64,000 nucleotides of DNA from DASRFA01 sp035651755 (lineage in GTDB: Bacteria > Desulfobacterota > Binatia > UBA12015), in contig DASRFA010000039.1 in assembly GCA_035651755.1 (NCBI GenBank), forward strand, positions 56,807 through 120,806, given 5' to 3'. Positions within the stretch are counted from its first letter, which is position 1; each line of letters begins with the position of its first letter. Below the pieces are notes generated by a model. It was not told the origin of the DNA and did not search any database. It saw only the letters and a list, made by a program, of their open reading frames with translations. Of this stretch, positions 42,181 through 49,503 are shown piece after piece. The position numbers and the translations under genes are program-made.

Positions 42181-42960
42181 ATGTTCGGACTGCGCGAGCG
42201 GCGCCGTCGGCGTCTCCGCGAGACGCCCTTCCCTCCGGACCGGCTCGCGATCGTCGAGCGCAACGTCCCGGTCTGGAAGCGCCTCGACGACGGCGACCGC
42301 GCGGAGCTCCTCGGCCACCTCCAGGTCTTCCTCGCCGAGAAGCACTTCGAGGGCGCGGGTGGCCTCGAGATGACGGACGAGATCCGCGTGACGATCGCGG
42401 CGCACGCCTGCGTCCTTCTCCTCCACCGGGCGCCGGCGACGTACTACCCGGAGCTCGTCTCGATCGTCGTCTACCCGCACGCCTACGTCGCGCGCGTCGT
42501 CGAGCGCGGGCCGGACGGAATCGTGCACGAGTTCGACTCGGCACGGCTCGGCGAGTCGTGGACGCGCGGGGCGGTCGTGCTCTCGTGGGACGACGTCGTC
42601 GCCGCCGGGCGGGACGTGCACCACGCGCACAACGTCGTGCTGCACGAGTTCGCGCACCAGCTCGACGCCGAGAACGGCGTCGTCGACGGCGCGCCGCTGC
42701 TCGAGCGGCGCGGGCTCTACGCGGCGTGGGCTCGCATCCTGAGCGGCGAGTTCGCCGCTCTCCAGCGCGCGGCTTCGCGCGGCGTCCACACCGACATCGA
42801 TCCCTACGGGGCGACGAGCCCCGCCGAGTTCTTCGCGGTCGTGACCGAAGCGTTTTTCGAGCAGCCGGTCGCGCTCAAGCGCCGGCACCCCGAGCTCTAC
42901 GACGAGCTCGCGTCGTTCTATCGTCAGGACCCGTCGGTCGCGCTCGGCGCGCGAACCTGA
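42181..42960 (+). CDS. mtfA: MtfA-type zinc peptidase
   Basis: A 259-residue cytosolic zinc-dependent peptidase of the MtfA/DUF980 type. The metal-binding motif HEFAHQLD (HExxH) is near residue 158, and EFFAVVTEAFFE downstream supplies the third ligand Glu. In enteric bacteria MtfA binds the Mlc repressor and tunes glucose PTS expression; whether this applies here is unknown, as no PTS is visible. The N-terminal RERRRRRLRETPFP and VPVWKRL segments are typical of the family. The start ATG is 63 bp after the DoxX stop. Confidence 0.85.
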   Translation: MFGLRERRRRRLRETPFPPDRLAIVERNVPVWKRLDDGDRAELLGHLQVFLAEKHFEGAGGLEMTDEIRVTIAAHACVLLLHRAPATYYPELVSIVVYPHAYVARVVERGPDGIVHEFDSARLGESWTRGAVVLSWDDVVAAGRDVHHAHNVVLHEFAHQLDAENGVVDGAPLLERRGLYAAWARILSGEFAALQRAASRGVHTDIDPYGATSPAEFFAVVTEAFFEQPVALKRRHPELYDELASFYRQDPSVALGART

Positions 42961-42963
42961 CGT

Positions 42964-42990
42964 CCGGGCGCCGAGCGAGCGCGCGCCCGG
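42964..42990. terminator. Hairpin between convergent genes
   Basis: An 8-bp stem, CCGGGCGC against GCGCCCGG, with an 11-base loop, lies between the mtfA stop and the stop of the convergent crotonase. Candidate bidirectional terminator; no T-tract. Confidence 0.4.
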
Positions 42991-42995
42991 CCGGC

Positions 42996-43805
42996 TCAGC
43001 GGAAGCGCGGCGGTCGCTTCTCGAGAAACGCGGCGACCGCCTCCTTGTGCTCGGCCGACTTCCAGCACTCGCGGAGCTCGCGGCTCTCGCGCTGCTGGAC
43101 GGCCGCGAGGTCGTCGTCCGAGCCGTTCTCGTCCAGAAGCCGCTTGATCATCCGGAGCTGGGGGCCGGGATTCGCGGCGATCGCCTCCGCGATCTCGAAC
43201 GCTTTCCCGAGGAGCGCGTCGGGCGGGGTCAGGTGGTCGACGAGACCGATCGCGTGCGCTTCCACCGCGGGGTAGAGCCGCCCCGAGAGGCACATCTCGC
43301 TCGCGCGCCCGAACCCGACCCGCTGCACGAGGAAGTGCGTGCTCGCCAGCTCCGGGACGAGCCCGACCTTGATGAAGAACATCCCGAACTTGGCGGCCTC
43401 GGACGCGACGATCACGTCGCACGGGAGGATCATCGTCATGCCGATGCCGACCGCCGCTCCGTTCACCGCGGCCACGATCGGCTTCGATCGCCGGAGCAGC
43501 GCCACCCAGTCGAGGCTCGCCGGCATGCCGCCCTGCCCCGACGCGGTGTCCTCGCCCGGGTCCTTGCCGTCGATCCGGCTCTGGAAGGTCGCCTCCATGT
43601 CGGCGCCGGCGCAGAAGCCTCGGCCGGCGCCGGTCATCACGATGGCGCCGATCTCGCGATCGCCGTTCGCGCGCTCGATGGCGTCGGCCTGCTCGACCGC
43701 CATGCGCGGCGTCCAGGCGTTCAGCTTCTCGGGCCGGTGGAGCGTGATCAGCCCGATCGCGCCACGGCGCTCGTAGGTGATCTGCCCGTACTCGATGTCC
43801 GCCAT
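42996..43805 (-). CDS. Crotonase-family enzyme, probable enoyl-CoA isomerase
   Basis: A 269-residue crotonase. Oxyanion elements are CAGADMEATF and NGAAVGIGMTM. Neither classical hydratase Glu is present, but Glu occurs in KVGLVPELAST at the position used by ECI2/PECI-type delta3-delta2-enoyl-CoA isomerases, so an isomerase is more likely than a hydratase. I placed the start at ATG 43805 (MADIEYGQITYERRG) because GGGAGGG sits just upstream; the frame could begin 15 codons earlier at 43850. Convergent with mtfA. Confidence 0.86.
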   Translation of the reverse strand: MADIEYGQITYERRGAIGLITLHRPEKLNAWTPRMAVEQADAIERANGDREIGAIVMTGAGRGFCAGADMEATFQSRIDGKDPGEDTASGQGGMPASLDWVALLRRSKPIVAAVNGAAVGIGMTMILPCDVIVASEAAKFGMFFIKVGLVPELASTHFLVQRVGFGRASEMCLSGRLYPAVEAHAIGLVDHLTPPDALLGKAFEIAEAIAANPGPQLRMIKRLLDENGSDDDLAAVQQRESRELRECWKSAEHKEAVAAFLEKRPPRFR

Positions 43806-44127
43806 CGCGGCGCCCTCCCGAGCGCAGCATGACAGCGACCGATGCCGCACGCGAGCGGCGCGCCGTCCTCACCGCCGCGATGGAACCGCCTGCGTTTCGC
43901 GCTCTCTGCCGCGGGGGACGACGCGTCAAGTATCATTCCGCGCGCGCTTGACGCCGTCCCGGACCGTCTCCCGAAGCGCGCGGGCCCCATGGCGCAATGC
44001 ATCATCGTTGCTACGGCGGAGGATTAGAAAAACTATCAGAATTCGGTCTTGTGCACCGCGGCGCCATCAGTACCCTTGAGAGCGCGGTCGAACTGATTGC
44101 CTTCGACCGCAGCAACCGCAGACAGCA
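43806..44127. other. Non-coding region before the lytic transglycosylase
   Basis: About 320 bp with no convincing gene. The middle (around 44020-44060) is AT-richer, with a GGAGGATTAGAAAAACTATC stretch, so promoter elements for the downstream gene are plausible. No clear -35/-10 pair or riboswitch was recognised. Confidence 0.4.
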
Positions 44128-44994
44128 ATGGGTCCCGAAAGAGACATCATTGCGGACTTCTGCGCGTGCGCGGCGCTCCCCGAGAATGGGTCGAGCGTCG
44201 AGGCGCACGGGCACATGCCGCATGCTCGCCGACGCCGGCCTCGCACGAGCTCCGTGCGCCGGGTGGCCGGAAGGGTCTGCGTCGGCCTCCTGGCGATCCC
44301 CGCCGGGCTCGCCCTCGCGCCGCGCGGCGCGACCCACGTCACCGACGCCGCGCGCACGGCGATCGCCCTACCTCAGCCCGCCGTCGAGGCGACGCCGGTC
44401 GCGTCACAGTCGAGCTCCATGGCCCAGACCAGCGTCGGGCTGATTCATTCTGGTCTTGACTCCCTCCACTGGTACTGGCGCAGCCACCGCCCGTCGCGCG
44501 CCGACCGCGCGGTGCGCGGCATCGCGCAGGCGCTCTCGAAGTGCCGCTCGCAGCTCTCGGAGAAGCAGCGCTGGCGGATCGCGCGCGCGATCGATCGCGA
44601 GGCGCGCCGCGCCGGCTACGATCCGTTCTTCGTCCAGGCCCTGGTCGAGGTGGAGAGCACCTGCACGCCGACCGCGCGGAGCTCGCGCGGAGCCGTCGGG
44701 CTCACGCAGATCCAGGCGGAGACGGCGCGCGCGCTCGCGCGCGAGGTCGGCCTCGCGTGGCGCGGCGCGCACACGCTGCTCGAGCCCGAGCTCAACCTCC
44801 GCCTCGGCCTCCTCTACCTGAGCCAGCTCTACGACAAGTTCGGCGACATCCACGTCGCGATGGCCGCGTACAACGTCGGCCCGGCTCGCGCCGGGCGGCT
44901 GTCCCGCGCGAGCGCCCGGAGATTCGCCTACGTCCGGAAGGTCCTCGCGCGCTACGAGGACCTGCTCGACGACCACGGCACCCGGCCGTCGTAG
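44128..44994 (+). CDS. Exported SLT-type lytic transglycosylase
   Basis: A 288-residue protein with an SLT/goose-lysozyme-like domain at about residues 160-280: FFVQALVEVESTCTPTARSS, with the catalytic Glu in ALVEVES, then GAVGLTQIQAETARAL (GLMQ-like) and AMAAYNVGP. It cleaves peptidoglycan between MurNAc and GlcNAc. The export signal appears to begin internally: MPHARRRRPRTSSVRRVAG, then VCVGLLAIPAGLALAP at about residues 30-60. The true start is therefore probably ATG 44215 rather than 44128. It is convergent with the CaiB-type CoA transferase. Confidence 0.85.
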   Translation: MGPERDIIADFCACAALPENGSSVEAHGHMPHARRRRPRTSSVRRVAGRVCVGLLAIPAGLALAPRGATHVTDAARTAIALPQPAVEATPVASQSSSMAQTSVGLIHSGLDSLHWYWRSHRPSRADRAVRGIAQALSKCRSQLSEKQRWRIARAIDREARRAGYDPFFVQALVEVESTCTPTARSSRGAVGLTQIQAETARALAREVGLAWRGAHTLLEPELNLRLGLLYLSQLYDKFGDIHVAMAAYNVGPARAGRLSRASARRFAYVRKVLARYEDLLDDHGTRPS

Positions 44995-45028
44995 GGCTTC
45001 GCCGGTCGCGCGCCCACGCGACCGCGCT

Positions 45029-46240
45029 TCAAATGACCTGCTTCTCCTTGAGTGCGGCGACCGCGTCCCAGCCGTAGCCGAGCTCTTCGACCAGCACCTG
45101 CTCGGTGTGCTGCCCGTGCTCGGGCGCCGAGCCCGCGATGCGCGGCGGCGTCGCGGAGAGGCGGATCGGGAGGTTCAGCATCTCGGCGGTTCCGCTCGTC
45201 GGGTGCGCGACGCTCGCGATCAGGCCGTTCGCGCGCACCTGCGGGTCGTTCGGCAGGTCGTTGACGGCGTTCACCAGGGTGAAGATGAAGTCGCCGCCGT
45301 CGTCGAGCGCAGCCGCCCACTCGGCGGACGTCCGTGAAGCGAAGATTTCGTCGAGGATCGATATGATCTCCGCCGCGTTCATGCCGCGGCCGACCATCGT
45401 CGCATAGCGCTCGTCCTCGCCGAGGTCCGGCCGCCCGAGCACGCGGACGAAGTCCTTCCACCAGCGGTCCGCCTGCGCCATCGCGAACGCGATCCAGCGG
45501 TCGTCCTTGCAGCGATAGTGGTTCCAGAGCGGGTTGAACGCCGATCGCCGCGAGAAGCGCGGCATCTCGTTGCCGAGCATGAGGCGCGCGCTCAGCGAGA
45601 GGCCCTGGAGCCAGCTCATCGCGCCGAGCAAGGACGCGTCGACCTCCTGGCCGACGCCGGTGCGCTCGCGCACGAGGAGCGCCGTCATGACGGCGAACGC
45701 GAGGATCGTTCCGCCCATCTGGTCCGCGATCGCGCCCTGGATCGCGAGCGGCGGCGAGCCCGGCTCTCCCACCGCCATCATGATCCCCGAGCGCGCCAGC
45801 CCGAGGTAGTCCATGCACGGCCGCTCGGCGTCGGGCCCGCTCCGCCCGAAGCCGCTCCCGCTCGCGTAGACGATGCGGGGGTTGCGCGCGCGCAGGTCGG
45901 CGTAGCCGAGCCCGGCGCGCTCCGCCGCGCCGGGTCGGAAGTTCTGCACGAACACGTCCGCCTTCTCCGCCAGGCGGTGGACGATCTCGCGCCCCTCTGC
46001 CGTCTGGACGTCGAGCGCGATGCTCCGCTTCCCGCGGTTGTTCGCCTCGAAGTAGAAGTTCGGAAGGCTCCCGACGTCGAGGCCCTGCGCGCGCAGCACG
46101 CCGCGTCCGGGGTCGCCGCCGGCTCGCGACTCGATCTTGATGACGTCGGCGCCGAGGTCGCCGAGCATGAGCGAGCAGATCGGACCTTGCTGCCAGATCG
46201 TCCAGTCGAGGACGCGGATCCCTTCGAGCGGGAGCGGCAT
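45029..46240 (-). CDS. CaiB/BaiF family CoA transferase (family III)
   Basis: A 403-residue class III CoA transferase. The N-terminal LEGIRVLDWTIWQQGPICSL, LGDLGADVIKIES, NRGKRSIALD and FVQNFRPGAAERAGLG show the family; the catalytic Asp is expected in CMDYLGLARSG. CoA donor and acceptor acids cannot be read. It diverges from the phosphotriesterase-family gene, with about 104 bp between the two starts. It may activate a carboxylic acid in the same pathway. Confidence 0.92.
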   Translation of the reverse strand: MPLPLEGIRVLDWTIWQQGPICSLMLGDLGADVIKIESRAGGDPGRGVLRAQGLDVGSLPNFYFEANNRGKRSIALDVQTAEGREIVHRLAEKADVFVQNFRPGAAERAGLGYADLRARNPRIVYASGSGFGRSGPDAERPCMDYLGLARSGIMMAVGEPGSPPLAIQGAIADQMGGTILAFAVMTALLVRERTGVGQEVDASLLGAMSWLQGLSLSARLMLGNEMPRFSRRSAFNPLWNHYRCKDDRWIAFAMAQADRWWKDFVRVLGRPDLGEDERYATMVGRGMNAAEIISILDEIFASRTSAEWAAALDDGGDFIFTLVNAVNDLPNDPQVRANGLIASVAHPTSGTAEMLNLPIRLSATPPRIAGSAPEHGQHTEQVLVEELGYGWDAVAALKEKQVI

Positions 46241-46344
46241 TGCGGTTCCTTTCGGCGCGCGTCGCCGGTGAGCGCGATGCGACCGTTCCTCGCACCCGGA
46301 CGGGGGCTAGACAAGCGACGGGCGCGGGCGCTTAAACGGGAATC

Positions 46345-47328
46345 ATGCAGACGATCAACACCGTGACGGGCCGCTGCACGCCCGACGAGCTCGGAAGGAC
46401 GCTCGTCCACGAGCACCTCCTCGTCGGCTATCCCGGCTGGCAGATGGACGCGCTCGCGCCGCGCTTCGACCGTCGCGCCGCGAAGGCGCGCGCCGTCGAG
46501 GCGATGCACCGCCTGAAGGACTTCGGCGTCAAGACCTTCCTCGATCCGTGCCCGATGGACCTCGGGCGCGACGTCGAGTTCATGGCCGAGGTCGCGCAGG
46601 CGTCCGGCATGCGGATCATCTGCACGACCGGCGCGTACTTCGAGGAGCAGGGCCTGACCTACACGTTCAAGAACCTGCCGGTCGACGACATCGCCGCGAT
46701 CTACGAGAAGGAGATCACCGAGGGCATCGGCGAGACCGGCATCCGCGCGGGCCTGATCAAGGTCGCGACCGGCGCGCACCACGTCTCGGAGTACGAGCGG
46801 AAGCTCCTGGTCGCGGCCGCGCGCGCCGCCCGCCGCTGCGACGTCCCGATCATCTCGCACACGCAGGAGGGAAGCTGCGGCGTCGACCAGGTCGAGATCC
46901 TGACCGCGGAGGGCGTGCCGCCGCACCGCATGCTGATCGGCCACTCCGACGGCATCGACGACCCGAAGTACCACCGCGACATCGTCGGCGCGGGCGCCTA
47001 CATCGGCTTCGACCGCCTCGGCATCACGATCATCCTGCCCGACGACGTGCGCGTCAAGAACATCGCGAGCCTCGTGCGCGACGGATACGGCAAGCAGGTG
47101 TGCCTCTCGCACGACGCGATCTGCGCCTCGTGGCTCGGGCGCCCGATCATCGGCCCGGGTCAGGTGCTCGATCCGTCGAACATCCCGACCATGCTGCCGG
47201 ACTGGACGCCGACGCACCTCTTCGAGCGCGTCATCCCGATGCTGCGCGAGGCCGGCGTGCCGGACGCGGCGATCACGACGATGACCGACGAGAACCCGGC
47301 GCGCTGGTTCCGGGGGACGCCGGCCTGA
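46345..47328 (+). CDS. Phosphotriesterase-family metal-dependent hydrolase (PLL-like)
   Basis: A 327-residue amidohydrolase-superfamily enzyme. Metal ligands are visible: H22 and H24 in LVHEHLL, carbamylated Lys139 in LIKVATG, H172 in PIISHTQEG, H200 in IGHSDG, and D257 in CLSHDAIC. The length and order fit phosphotriesterase-like lactonases, of which many hydrolyse lactones rather than organophosphates. The ATG follows a 104-bp gap from the divergent CoA transferase. The stop overlaps the unusual CTG start of the alpha/beta hydrolase (CTGA). Together the genes suggest lactone or ester catabolism; the substrate is unknown. Confidence 0.9.
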   Translation: MQTINTVTGRCTPDELGRTLVHEHLLVGYPGWQMDALAPRFDRRAAKARAVEAMHRLKDFGVKTFLDPCPMDLGRDVEFMAEVAQASGMRIICTTGAYFEEQGLTYTFKNLPVDDIAAIYEKEITEGIGETGIRAGLIKVATGAHHVSEYERKLLVAAARAARRCDVPIISHTQEGSCGVDQVEILTAEGVPPHRMLIGHSDGIDDPKYHRDIVGAGAYIGFDRLGITIILPDDVRVKNIASLVRDGYGKQVCLSHDAICASWLGRPIIGPGQVLDPSNIPTMLPDWTPTHLFERVIPMLREAGVPDAAITTMTDENPARWFRGTPA

Positions 47329-48236
47329 CGCGCCCCGCATCGCCGGAGCCGGACGTCGCCGCCGCGCCGCGCGACCTCTACGTCGATGCGCGCGGGATCC
47401 GGCTCCACCTCGCCGACTGGACGGCGCCCGGTGCCGCCGGTGATCCCGTTCTGCTGCTGCACGGTCTCCAGGAGCACGCGCGCGCCTGGGACTTCGTCGC
47501 GCAGGAGCTCGCGCGCTCGGGACGCCGCGTCCTCGCCCTCGACTGGCGCGGCCACGGCGACTCGGGTCGCATCGGCGCGGGCGGCTACTACCACTTCCCG
47601 GACTACGTCGCGGACCTCGCGTTGCTCGTCCGGAACCTCGGCGGACGCGCGATCCTGGTCGGCCACTCGATGGGCGGCAGCGTCGCGGTCCTCTACGCCG
47701 GAGCCGAGCCGGAGCGCGTGCGCGCGCTCGCCTCCCTCGAAGGCCTCGGCCCGCCGGACTCCTCGTTCGACGCGGCCCCCGAGCGCTTCGCGGGCTGGAT
47801 CGGCGACCTCGAGCGCAGCGCCGTGCGCGCGCCGCGCAGCTTGACGCTCGACGAGGCGGCGGCGCGCCTCGCCGAGCGCTTCCCGCTCTGGTCGCCCGCC
47901 GTCGCGCGCCACATGGCGCTCCACGGCACGCGCCCGCGCGACGGGTCCCCCGATGCGCGCGAGTGGAAGTTCGATCCGCTCCACCAGACGCGGTCGCCGC
48001 AGCCCTACTACGTCGCGCAGGCGCGCGCGTTCTGGGCGCGCGTCCGCTGCCCCGTCCTCTACGTCGACGGCGACCGGAGCTTCATCACGGCCGCCCCGCT
48101 CGAGATCGACGCGCGCGCCGCGGCGCTCCGCGCGGAGCGCCGGACGATCGCCGGCGCCGGCCACCACCCGCACCTCGAGCGGCCGGCCGAGACGGCGCGG
48201 ATCCTGCGCGAGTTCCTCGATCGCGTCGGCGCTTGA
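47325..48236 (+). CDS. Alpha/beta-fold hydrolase with probable CTG start
   Basis: A 303-residue hydrolase. Triad elements: nucleophile Ser in VGHSMGGSV, Asp in VLYVDGDRSF, His in GAGHHPHLERP; oxyanion HGLQEHARAW. The N-terminus is YVDARGIRLHLADW. No ATG, GTG or TTG occurs in frame between the overlap with the upstream stop and the conserved core. The best start is CTG 47325, overlapping the preceding TGA (CTGA) with GGGGGA just upstream. Possible functions are an epoxide or ester hydrolase. Coupled to the phosphotriesterase-like gene and convergent with the DUF4410 lipoprotein. Confidence 0.78.
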   Translation: MTRPASPEPDVAAAPRDLYVDARGIRLHLADWTAPGAAGDPVLLLHGLQEHARAWDFVAQELARSGRRVLALDWRGHGDSGRIGAGGYYHFPDYVADLALLVRNLGGRAILVGHSMGGSVAVLYAGAEPERVRALASLEGLGPPDSSFDAAPERFAGWIGDLERSAVRAPRSLTLDEAAARLAERFPLWSPAVARHMALHGTRPRDGSPDAREWKFDPLHQTRSPQPYYVAQARAFWARVRCPVLYVDGDRSFITAAPLEIDARAAALRAERRTIAGAGHHPHLERPAETARILREFLDRVGA

Positions 48237-48241
48237 CCCTG

Positions 48242-49012
48242 TCAGCGGGTCGCGATCTTCGCGCGCTCCGCCTGATCGGGTGCGATCCAGCCCTGGTGCG
48301 CGAAGAAGTCCGACAGGTAGGCGACGATCTGCTTGGCCGCTCCGCCGGCGTCGTTCTCGACCGTGGAGCGCTGCGTCTTGATCGCGCCGACGCCGCCCGC
48401 CGCCGCCGCGCTCGCGACCGTCACCCCGCCCTGCGCCGCCGCTCCGGCTCCCATCGTGACCGCTGCGCCCGGCATCGGCGCGCTCGCGCCTTCGGCGGTG
48501 AAGTCGAGGACCGGCCGCGATCCGGTTTCGGTCACGAGGGTGACGTGGACTTCCGACTTGACCGACGATTGCCCCGCCTTGAAGCCGATCGCGATGCGGC
48601 GCAGGCGATTGCCCTCGTCGACGTCGAGAAGGCGGCCGTCCACCACCAGCGTGCCGGCCCCCAGCGGCGTGCCGCGCGCGACTCGCTCGACCGGGAAGCC
48701 GAGCTGCTGGATTCCCGACGCCATGTCGCTCGCGAGCGCATCGGCGACCTTCCGGCCGATCTCGAGCTCGCGCTCGGACGCGCTCGACGAGCTGAAGGCG
48801 TTCATGAGGCGGGTGCCCGGCGCCTGGTCCTCGTGGACATCGCCCGCGTTCACGGCGAAGTCGACGACCGCGACGCGGGTCGGCCGCGGCAGACCGGTCG
48901 CAGTCGTCGAGCCGAGCGGCTTCACCGAAGCCGGCGCGCACGCGACGATCGCCAGCGCAGCCGCGACGAGCGCCAGCACTCGCGCGCTCGCATGTCCATT
49001 GGCATTCCGCAT
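48242..49012 (-). CDS. DUF4410-like lipoprotein
   Basis: A 256-residue lipoprotein. ATG 49012 (MRNANG...) is favoured over the earlier frame start at 49033 because GGAGGG lies just upstream at a good distance. Residues 1-24 form the signal, with lipobox LAIVAC. The rest shows VAVVDFAVNAGDVHEDQ and a GTLVVDGRLLDVDEGNRLRR segment typical of DUF4410, then an Ala/Gly-rich region (GAGAAAQGG). Function unknown; likely an outer-membrane or periplasmic structural or adhesion lipoprotein. It is convergent with the alpha/beta hydrolase. Confidence 0.7.
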   Translation of the reverse strand: MRNANGHASARVLALVAAALAIVACAPASVKPLGSTTATGLPRPTRVAVVDFAVNAGDVHEDQAPGTRLMNAFSSSSASERELEIGRKVADALASDMASGIQQLGFPVERVARGTPLGAGTLVVDGRLLDVDEGNRLRRIAIGFKAGQSSVKSEVHVTLVTETGSRPVLDFTAEGASAPMPGAAVTMGAGAAAQGGVTVASAAAAGGVGAIKTQRSTVENDAGGAAKQIVAYLSDFFAHQGWIAPDQAERAKIATR

Positions 49013-49131
49013 GATCCGCCCTCCAGCCTTCACGTCCGCTTCCCTACGCGGTTTCGGCCGAACGCCGCGCGAGCGTTACGCCGCGGCGCGCGATCCTCAC
49101 GAGCCCTTCGATGCCGGGACGATCTTCGCTT

Positions 49132-49452
49132 TCATCGGGAGCCTTCCGTGTCGTCCGCGCCGCCGTCCGGGTCCGCATCGCGCGCGCCGGAGCCGGCTTC
49201 GTTCGCGATCACGCCCGCGACGAACGCGAGGAGGTCGTCGAGCGTCGCGAAATGGACCGTGCGACCCGACACGACGTGCTCCGCGCGGCCGACGACCTGG
49301 CCCGCGCCGACGTCCGCGTCGTCCGCGAGCTGAAGCACGAAGGCCCGGTCGATCGGAAGCACCCGCGGGGCTTCGCCGGTTGCACGTCGATCGTTTCCTG
49401 TGGTGATTGAAGCGCCCCCTGAGCGAGTCGTTTCCATGGTGGGTGTCGACAT
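49132..49452 (-). CDS. Small conserved hypothetical protein
   Basis: A 106-residue protein with ATG 49452 and a central conserved run, RVLPIDRAFVLQLADDADVG, followed by GQVVGRAEHVVSGRTVHFAT and LDDLLAFVAGVI. I recall this kind of short protein in GC-rich proteobacteria, but no function is known. The C-terminus is acidic and poorly conserved. It is divergent from the large transcription regulator at 49504, with about 50 bp between, so co-regulation is possible. Confidence 0.6.
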   Translation of the reverse strand: MSTPTMETTRSGGASITTGNDRRATGEAPRVLPIDRAFVLQLADDADVGAGQVVGRAEHVVSGRTVHFATLDDLLAFVAGVIANEAGSGARDADPDGGADDTEGSR

Positions 49453-49503
49453 AGCGCCGGCCGCCTGGGCGAGTCCTACGGCTGCGGTTCGATTTCGGTT
49501 CGA

